Shown: positions 7,493-11,919 of the stretch, in pieces | Position numbering within the stretch: position 1 is the stretch's first letter | Layout: every line of letters begins with the position of its first letter | Source: an uncultured Blautia sp. | GTDB taxonomy: Bacteria > Bacillota > Clostridia > Lachnospirales > Lachnospiraceae | DNA: 11,919 nt | Direction: 5' to 3' | NCBI GenBank assembly: GCA_934371915.1 | Contig: CAKROE010000071.1 | Location: 1 to 11,919 of the forward strand | Position numbers and translations under genes: made by a program | The notes under the pieces: model-generated | What the model saw: only the letters and a program-made list of their open reading frames with translations | Databases searched by the model: none | What the model was told of the DNA's origin: nothing

Positions 7493-8476
7493 ATGCGCAA
7501 AATTATTATAGACTGTGATCCGGGAATCGATGACGCACTTGCCATCATGCTTGCGGTCAATTCTCCGGAGCTGGAGATCGTGGCAATTACAACTGTATCA
7601 GGAAATGTACCTTCTGATATGGGCGCAGTCAATGCGAAAAAAGTCCTCAGACAGTTAAACAGACTGGATATTCCGGTCTATATCGGAGAAGATGCACCAC
7701 TTCGGGAAGAATATATCGATGCACGTGATACACATGGCATGGACGGACTTGGGGAAAGTTTTCTCCCGGAAGTTTCCGGCGAATGTGAGAAGCAGAGTGC
7801 GGTGGATTTTCTGACAGAGATTCTGGAAAAAGAGAAAATCTCAATCATTGCACTTGGTCCGATGACAAATCTTGCGAAAGTATTTTCGAAGAAGCCGGAA
7901 CTTATCCGAAATGTGGAAGAGCTGGTTTCTATGGGAGGCAATTTCAGAAGTCACGGAAACTGTTCACCGGTAGCAGAGTACAATTACTGGTGTGACCCGG
8001 ATGCGGCAGCCATTGTGTATGATCTTTTTGAAAAAGAAGGCAATATCATTCATATGATCGGTCTGGATGTCACCAGAGAAATCGTGCTGACACCGAATCG
8101 TCTGGAGTATATGTGCCGCCTCGACAAAGAAAATGGTGAGTTCATCCGCAAGATCACAGGATTTTATATGGATTTTCACTGGGAGCAGGAAGGCATCATC
8201 GGCTGCGTGATCAATGATCCGCTTGCAGTGGCATATTTCATTGACAGGTCAATGTGCAGTGGATTTGACAGCTTTACAGCCGTTGCAACTGAGGGTATCT
8301 GTCGTGGACAGACAGTTGTAGACTCTATGGATTTCTGGAAAAAAGAACCGAACAGTCATATTCTTACAGAGACGGATCCGGAGAAGTTTTTCCGCTTCTT
8401 TATGGGACGTGTGCTTAAGAAAGAAGATGGCAGCAAATGGAACGACGAGGAATTAAAACTTCTGCATGAACTGTGA
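7493..8476 (+). CDS. queK: Nucleoside hydrolase, probable queuosine hydrolase (QueK-like)
   Basis: This is a 327-residue member of the inosine-uridine nucleoside hydrolase fold family, cytosolic Ca2+ enzymes that split the N-glycosidic bond of nucleosides. It begins with the family signature DCDPGIDDA (7-15, calcium ligands), has LGPMTNLA (121-128), MGGNF (147-151) and AEYNYWCDPDAA (161-172), and near the C-terminus NDPLAVA (241-247). In that last motif Asn241 replaces the usual His, while the Asp ligand is kept. Because the leader carries a preQ1-I riboswitch and an ECF S component follows, queuosine is the likely substrate, releasing queuine for tRNA-guanine transglycosylase, as shown for C. 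difficile QueK. The ATG at 7493 is chosen because the fold starts there, with a weak GGAAG 7 bases upstream. A GTG at 7448 in frame lacks a ribosome site. The best ribosome site (GGAGG, 7450-7454) faces no ATG/GTG/TTG. A purine or pyrimidine nucleosidase cannot be excluded. Confidence 0.85.
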   Translation: MRKIIIDCDPGIDDALAIMLAVNSPELEIVAITTVSGNVPSDMGAVNAKKVLRQLNRLDIPVYIGEDAPLREEYIDARDTHGMDGLGESFLPEVSGECEKQSAVDFLTEILEKEKISIIALGPMTNLAKVFSKKPELIRNVEELVSMGGNFRSHGNCSPVAEYNYWCDPDAAAIVYDLFEKEGNIIHMIGLDVTREIVLTPNRLEYMCRLDKENGEFIRKITGFYMDFHWEQEGIIGCVINDPLAVAYFIDRSMCSGFDSFTAVATEGICRGQTVVDSMDFWKKEPNSHILTETDPEKFFRFFMGRVLKKEDGSKWNDEELKLLHEL

Positions 8477-8489
8477 AAGGGGAAGAAAA

Positions 8490-9116
8490 ATGAGCGCAAA
8501 CATGGAAACGAACAACGTAAATAACACAAAGAAAAATCCTGCCGGCAGCAGGATCAATGCCTATCAGATCTGTCTGGTAGCGCTGGCAGTCGGAATTAAT
8601 ATTGCCGGAGGACAGATCGCACTTCTTCTGAAACTGCCGGTTTATCTGGACAGCATTGGCACGATCCTGACCGGTGCACTTCTTGGACCATGGTTTGGTA
8701 TGCTTCCAAATCTGATCAGCGGAATCTTCATGGGAATGACAGTCGATATTTATTCCCTGTATTTTGCTCCGGTAGGAATGATCACCGGTATTATGAGTGG
8801 TCTTGTATTTCGCAAGCTGTCCGTAAAGAGGGTAAAAGTTCTGGCGGCTGCTGCAATGATCACTGTTCCGGGAACAGTGGTAAGTTCTGTAATCAACGCA
8901 GTGCTGTTTGGCGGAGTTACTTCTTCCGGATCTTCAATTCTGGTGCAGCTTCTTTCACATACACCACTTGGACTGACCGGAAGCATTTTTGTAGTTCAGT
9001 TTTTGACCGATTATCTCGATCGCTGCATCGCAGTTTTTGTAGTCAGTGTATTTGTGACCATGCTCAGTGGAGAAATGAAGCAGAGACTGACAGGAAGTGT
9101 GCATAACAGAGCGTAA
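8490..9116 (+). CDS. qrtT: ECF transporter S component, probable queuosine/queuine/preQ1 uptake (QrtT-like)
   Basis: This is a 208-residue hydrophobic protein with about six predicted membrane segments after a polar, Asn-rich head (1-22). Helices are roughly at 25-43, 50-68, 70-88, 92-108, 115-137 and 158-195. The stretch LPVYLDSIGTILTGALLGPWFG near 48-70 is characteristic of energy-coupling-factor S subunits, which bind a vitamin-like solute in the membrane and use a shared EcfA/A'/T motor encoded elsewhere. Linkage to a preQ1-I riboswitch and a nucleoside hydrolase points to queuosine-family compounds (QrtT type) rather than thiamine or riboflavin. The start at 8490 is preferred over an in-frame ATG at 8466, because AAAGGGGAAG lies just upstream of 8490. 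The gap to the hydrolase is 13 bases, so the two are co-translated from one mRNA. The S-component call is secure; the ligand is inferred. Confidence 0.85.
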   Translation: MSANMETNNVNNTKKNPAGSRINAYQICLVALAVGINIAGGQIALLLKLPVYLDSIGTILTGALLGPWFGMLPNLISGIFMGMTVDIYSLYFAPVGMITGIMSGLVFRKLSVKRVKVLAAAAMITVPGTVVSSVINAVLFGGVTSSGSSILVQLLSHTPLGLTGSIFVVQFLTDYLDRCIAVFVVSVFVTMLSGEMKQRLTGSVHNRA

Positions 9117-9127
9117 AATTATAAAAT

Positions 9128-9183
9128 AAGAGCTGTCGTACCTGACGAGGTTATGATCTCGCGGTGGTACGCAGCTCTTTTTT
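9128..9183. terminator. Bidirectional intrinsic terminator between qrtT and the GH13 gene
   Basis: AAGAGCTG and CGTACC (9128-9135, 9137-9142, one bulged T) pair with GGTACG and CAGCTCTT (9166-9179). An inner CGAG/CTCG helix (9146-9149 with 9158-9161) extends the stem. T-runs follow on the plus strand (to 9183), and on the minus strand the sequence after the stem is also T-rich, so it can serve both converging units. Confidence 0.9.
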
Positions 9184-9208
9184 GCATTGCCTCAAAAAGG
9201 AAAGAATA

Positions 9209-10825
9209 TCAACGGAAACTCTTTAACCAGTTGACGAGGGAATCATGCCAGATGTTTTCATTGACAGTTTTCTTCATCTGATCGGTAACCGGACCGTTGT
9301 TTGTCATTTTGGCAAGGATGGCGGCCTGTAATTCTGCAACAGACATGTCCTCCGGCGACTTGCTCGGATCGAAATGAACCGGTTCTGCGACGGAGGATGG
9401 TGCTTCAGAATCATCCGGTATGGTTTCTTCATCTGCCACTGGTTCCTCTTTCACCGAAATCTCAACCTTAAACGGCTTATACTCCGGCATATCGCCGGCA
9501 GGTACCCAGATCTCGCCGCTGTTTGCCGGAACAGTTACATTGATACGGCCATCCTGTACAGTGACTTTCTGACCGGACAGTGCACCGATGTATTCCGCAG
9601 CGTTTCCGGCAGGAAGATCCATGGAAGCAGCATTGTCATCGTTATTGACTGTTACAACGACACGCACATCGTTCAGATCACGTGCAAATGCAAACTGCCG
9701 GTTTGTAAGGTGCAGTTCCGCATAGCTTCCGTAACTTAATGCCGGTGTGTGCTGTCTGATCTGTCCGAGAGCTGCAACGAGGGCAGTACATGGATTATCT
9801 CCCAGAGCAGTTTCGTAATCATCAAGTGAAAGGGCAGGGCGGAGGCTGTCATCAGAAGAACGCTCCTTGCGGCCCTCGATTCCGAACTCGGAACCATAAT
9901 AAATACTTGGAACTCCCGGAAGAGTATAGAGCAAAATATGAACCGGTGTAAAGTGCGCTTTATTGGACAGTTTTGTATAAATTCGCTCGACATCATGATT
10001 GTCCACAAAATTATAAAGATCAAGATTTCCCATATTCTGTAAATATTTGACCGTATGGGCAATCTCGAAATAGTTGTGGTCATTATGACCGCTGTAGAGT
10101 GCCTTGTGAAGCGCGTAGTTTGTGACACTGTGCAGCGTCTCACCGTTTACCCAGCGGCTGTAATCGCCGTGGATAACCTCGCCCATCAGCCAGAACTCCG
10201 GTTTGACTTCCTCGGCAGTACGACGGAGCATACGCATAAAATCAAAATCAAGGACATCGGCAGCATCAAGACGGATGCCATCTACATCAAATTCAGAAAC
10301 CCAGTAACGGATCACATCACAGATATAATTCTGAACATCCGGATTACGCTGATTCAGTTTGACGAGCAGATTATATCCACCCCAGTTGTCATAGGAAAAT
10401 CCATCATTGTATTCGTTGTTTCCATAGAAATTGACATTGCAGTACCAGTTAAGATATGGAGAATGTTCCCTGTTTTTCTGGATATCTTTAAAGGCGAAAA
10501 AATCACGTCCGGTATGGTTGAATACACCGTCAAAAATAACTTTGATTCCTTTTTCGTGACAGACTTTTACAAAAGCTGTCAGATCCTCGTTGGTTCCGAG
10601 ACGGGAATCCAGTTTTTTGTAATCGGTTGTTTCATAACCATGGCCGACACTTTCAAAAAGAGGCCCGATGTACAGGGCAGTGCAGCCGATTGCTTTAATA
10701 TGGTCAATCCATGGAAGAAGAGTGTTCAGGCGATGCACTGGTGTACTGTAGTCGTTCTGCTTCGGTGCTCCGGAAAGACCAAGCGGATAAATGTGATAAA
10801 AAATAGCTTCGTTGTACCAACTCAT
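9209..10825 (-). CDS. Intracellular alpha-amylase family (GH13) glycoside hydrolase
   Basis: This is a 538-residue GH13 enzyme without a signal peptide, so it probably acts in the cytoplasm on imported alpha-glucans or maltodextrins. The (beta/alpha)8 barrel shows conserved region I DGVFNH (99-104), region II DGIRLDAAD with nucleophile Asp187, region III GEVIH with acid/base Glu216, and region IV FVDNHD with Asp278. All three catalytic acids are present. A beta-sandwich domain follows (about 365-450), then an acidic Pro/Glu-rich linker (about 455-490) and a short helical tail (493-538, beginning MSVAELQAAI) of unknown use. The ATG at 10825 is preferred over the in-frame one at 10846: GAGATGAT, a near match to the extended ribosome site, lies 6 bases upstream, and homologues start at the WYxxAxFYxIYPLG strand. 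It lies downstream of pckA with a hairpin between. Exact specificity (neopullulanase, cyclomaltodextrinase or alpha-glucosidase) is open. Confidence 0.9.
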   Translation of the reverse strand: MSWYNEAIFYHIYPLGLSGAPKQNDYSTPVHRLNTLLPWIDHIKAIGCTALYIGPLFESVGHGYETTDYKKLDSRLGTNEDLTAFVKVCHEKGIKVIFDGVFNHTGRDFFAFKDIQKNREHSPYLNWYCNVNFYGNNEYNDGFSYDNWGGYNLLVKLNQRNPDVQNYICDVIRYWVSEFDVDGIRLDAADVLDFDFMRMLRRTAEEVKPEFWLMGEVIHGDYSRWVNGETLHSVTNYALHKALYSGHNDHNYFEIAHTVKYLQNMGNLDLYNFVDNHDVERIYTKLSNKAHFTPVHILLYTLPGVPSIYYGSEFGIEGRKERSSDDSLRPALSLDDYETALGDNPCTALVAALGQIRQHTPALSYGSYAELHLTNRQFAFARDLNDVRVVVTVNNDDNAASMDLPAGNAAEYIGALSGQKVTVQDGRINVTVPANSGEIWVPAGDMPEYKPFKVEISVKEEPVADEETIPDDSEAPSSVAEPVHFDPSKSPEDMSVAELQAAILAKMTNNGPVTDQMKKTVNENIWHDSLVNWLKSFR

Positions 10826-10856
10826 GTTGTTATCATCTCGTTTCATATAAAATTAT

Positions 10857-10881
10857 GGGGCTGTCGTTAAACGGCAGCCCC
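10857..10881 (-). terminator. Terminator-like hairpin between pckA and the GH13 gene
   Basis: An 11-bp GC-rich stem (10857-10867 with 10871-10881, one G-U pair, loop TAA) follows pckA by 23 bases. On the minus strand it is followed by ATAATTTTAT, a moderate U-tract, so it likely ends or attenuates the pckA transcript. It finishes only 31 bases before the GH13 start at 10825. Confidence 0.7.
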
Positions 10882-10904
10882 TGAAATTGCTTTCGGTTAT
10901 GAAA

Positions 10905-11858
10905 TTATGCCTGAGGACCAGCAGCAACAAGTGCTTTACCAGCAGCATTTCCTTCGTATTTAGCAAAGTTCTTAACGAATCTTGCAGCAAGATCTTTTGC
11001 TTTTTCTTCCCACTGTGCAGCATCTGCATATGTGTCACGTGGATCAAGGATTCCTGCATCAACACCCGGAAGTTCTGTAGGAACTTCGAAGTTGAAGTAT
11101 GGAATTGTCTTTGTAGGAGCATTCAGAATGGCTCCGCTCAGGATAGCATCGATGATACCACGGGTATCTTTGATGGAGATACGTTTGCCTGTTCCGTTCC
11201 ATCCTGTATTAACGAGGTAAGCTTTTGCTCCGCTCTTTTCCATTTTCTTAACAAGTTCTTCTGCATATTTGGTCGGATGCAGTTCAAGGAATGCCTGACC
11301 GAAGCAAGCAGAGAATGTAGGTGTAGGCTCTGTGATTCCACGCTCAGTACCGGCAAGTTTAGCTGTGAATCCGGACAGGAAGTAGTACTGTGTCTGAGCT
11401 TCTGTCAGGATAGATACTGGCGGCAGTACGCCGAATGCATCTGCGGACAGGAAGATTACGTTCTTAGCTGCCGGTGCAGAAGAAATCGGGCGAACGATTT
11501 TTTCGATGTGGTCGATCGGGTAGGAAACACGAGTGTTTTCTGTTACGCTCTTATCAGCGAAATCGATCTTACCGTTTGCATCAACTGTTACGTTCTCAAG
11601 AAGAGCGTTACGTTTGATTGCATTGTAGATATCCGGCTCAGATTCTTTGTCAAGGTTGATAACCTTAGCGTAGCATCCGCCTTCGAAGTTGAATACACCG
11701 TTGTCATCCCAGCCGTGTTCGTCATCACCGATCAGGAGACGTTTCGGGTCTGTGGAAAGAGTTGTTTTACCTGTTCCGGAAAGACCGAAGAAGATAGCTG
11801 TGTTTTCGCCGTTCATATCTGTATTTGCGGCAGCTTCTCTATAAACTCCTGGCAGCAT
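10905..11858 (-). CDS. pckA: Phosphoenolpyruvate carboxykinase (ATP), N-terminally truncated at a chimeric joint
   Basis: PckA interconverts oxaloacetate plus ATP with PEP plus CO2 plus ADP in gluconeogenesis or anaerobic PEP metabolism. The frame holds a clear C-terminal part of about 307 residues, against about 530-540 for whole proteins. It has the kinase P-loop GLSGTGKTT (residues 25-33 of the open frame), metal/nucleotide motif IGDDEHGW (43-50), [49 protein letters not shown] and [11 protein letters not shown], and it ends AAGPQA like other PckA proteins. The first ten residues ([10 protein letters not shown]) do not belong to PckA. Real similarity starts at Ala-Asn-Thr-Asp-Met, near 11828. 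Upstream the frame is closed by a stop, and another frame encodes an ABC transporter. The N-terminal oxaloacetate-binding half is therefore absent here, and the ATG at 11858 is unlikely to be a natural start. The GH13 gene lies downstream. Confidence 0.88.
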   Translation of the reverse strand: MLPGVYREAAANTDMNGENTAIFFGLSGTGKTTLSTDPKRLLIGDDEHGWDDNGVFNFEGGCYAKVINLDKESEPDIYNAIKRNALLENVTVDANGKIDFADKSVTENTRVSYPIDHIEKIVRPISSAPAAKNVIFLSADAFGVLPPVSILTEAQTQYYFLSGFTAKLAGTERGITEPTPTFSACFGQAFLELHPTKYAEELVKKMEKSGAKAYLVNTGWNGTGKRISIKDTRGIIDAILSGAILNAPTKTIPYFNFEVPTELPGVDAGILDPRDTYADAAQWEEKAKDLAARFVKNFAKYEGNAAGKALVAAGPQA

Positions 11859-11919
11859 GCCTTTCTTGCTGCTTCCCGTACCTCTTCATCCGATGCAGCC
11901 GGATTGCCGAGACGTATAT
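11813..11919 (-). pseudogene. Fragment of an ABC exporter ATP-binding domain abutting pckA
   Basis: Reading leftward from 11917, the frame gives [20 protein letters not shown] and continues [11 protein letters not shown], then IQI and a stop at 11815-11813. The first 31 residues match the segment after the Q-loop in ABC exporter (MsbA/LmrA type) nucleotide-binding domains, where NIRxGxPxASDEEVxEAAxxA...FIxxLPxGYDT is usual. The expected GYDT and the following signature motif are missing, because the sequence changes to pckA in another frame at about 11825-11830. The piece is too short to function and is either a true rearrangement remnant or an assembly artefact. Confidence 0.75.

Noticed and set aside
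8466..8490. Upstream ATG at 8466 overlapping the end of the hydrolase gene as the qrtT start
   Set aside because: It has no ribosome site, whereas AAAGGGGAAG is placed correctly for the ATG at 8490.
9128..9183. Long bulged hairpin considered as a riboswitch or T-box-like element
   Set aside because: It lies between converging genes, not in a leader, and has T-tails on both strands; a bidirectional terminator explains it fully.
10055..10870. A 271-codon open frame on the plus strand opposite the GH13 gene
   Set aside because: It is antisense to a clearly conserved GH13 catalytic region, has no ribosome binding site and shows no domain features; it is a codon-usage shadow.

Overview
The window comes from a low-to-moderate GC Gram-positive anaerobe of class Clostridia, most likely a Lachnospiraceae-type gut bacterium. 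This is an inference from strong purine-rich ribosome binding sites, T-tailed intrinsic terminators, the style of the proteins (TopB, Ade, Lon-like ATPase, ECF S-component, intracellular GH13, ATP-type PckA) and a class I preQ1 riboswitch. No rRNA, tRNA, CRISPR array or insertion sequence was seen.

Layout. (1) 1-637, plus: the 3' part of a family 2 glycosyltransferase that enters from the left edge. It converges on a YegS/DgkB-type lipid kinase (711-1634, minus), with a shared bidirectional terminator between them. (2) 1635-1809 is a divergent promoter region that also holds an orphan terminator-like hairpin. (3) 1810-7280, plus: a probable transcription unit topB - ade - Lon-like AAA+ ATPase without a protease domain, closed by a strong terminator at 7290-7343. 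(4) 7322-9116, plus: a promoter whose -35 box lies inside that terminator, a preQ1-I riboswitch with a downstream hairpin, then a nucleoside hydrolase and an ECF-transporter S component. Together these look like a queuosine/queuine salvage unit (QueK and QrtT type): a vitamin transporter for the deazapurine, an enzyme releasing the base from its nucleoside, and RNA control by the related precursor preQ1. (5) A bidirectional terminator at 9128-9183 separates this unit from two minus-strand genes: an intracellular GH13 glycosidase (9209-10825) and, upstream of it, pckA for ATP-dependent PEP carboxykinase.

The right edge is abnormal. Going 5'->3' on the minus strand, the sequence encodes about 31 residues of an ABC-exporter ATP-binding domain and then switches, near 11825-11830 and in a different frame, into PckA from about its P-loop onward. 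About 230 N-terminal residues of PckA are missing. This is either an assembly chimera at a contig end or a real deletion/recombination joint, and anything inferred from the last ~95 bases should be treated with caution.

The most interesting content is the preQ1-riboswitch-controlled queuosine salvage pair. Its hydrolase carries Asn where the family normally has the catalytic His, which may suit a 7-deaza base. Second comes the protease-less Lon-like ATPase with an altered Walker B motif (Asn for Asp), encoded right behind adenine deaminase.
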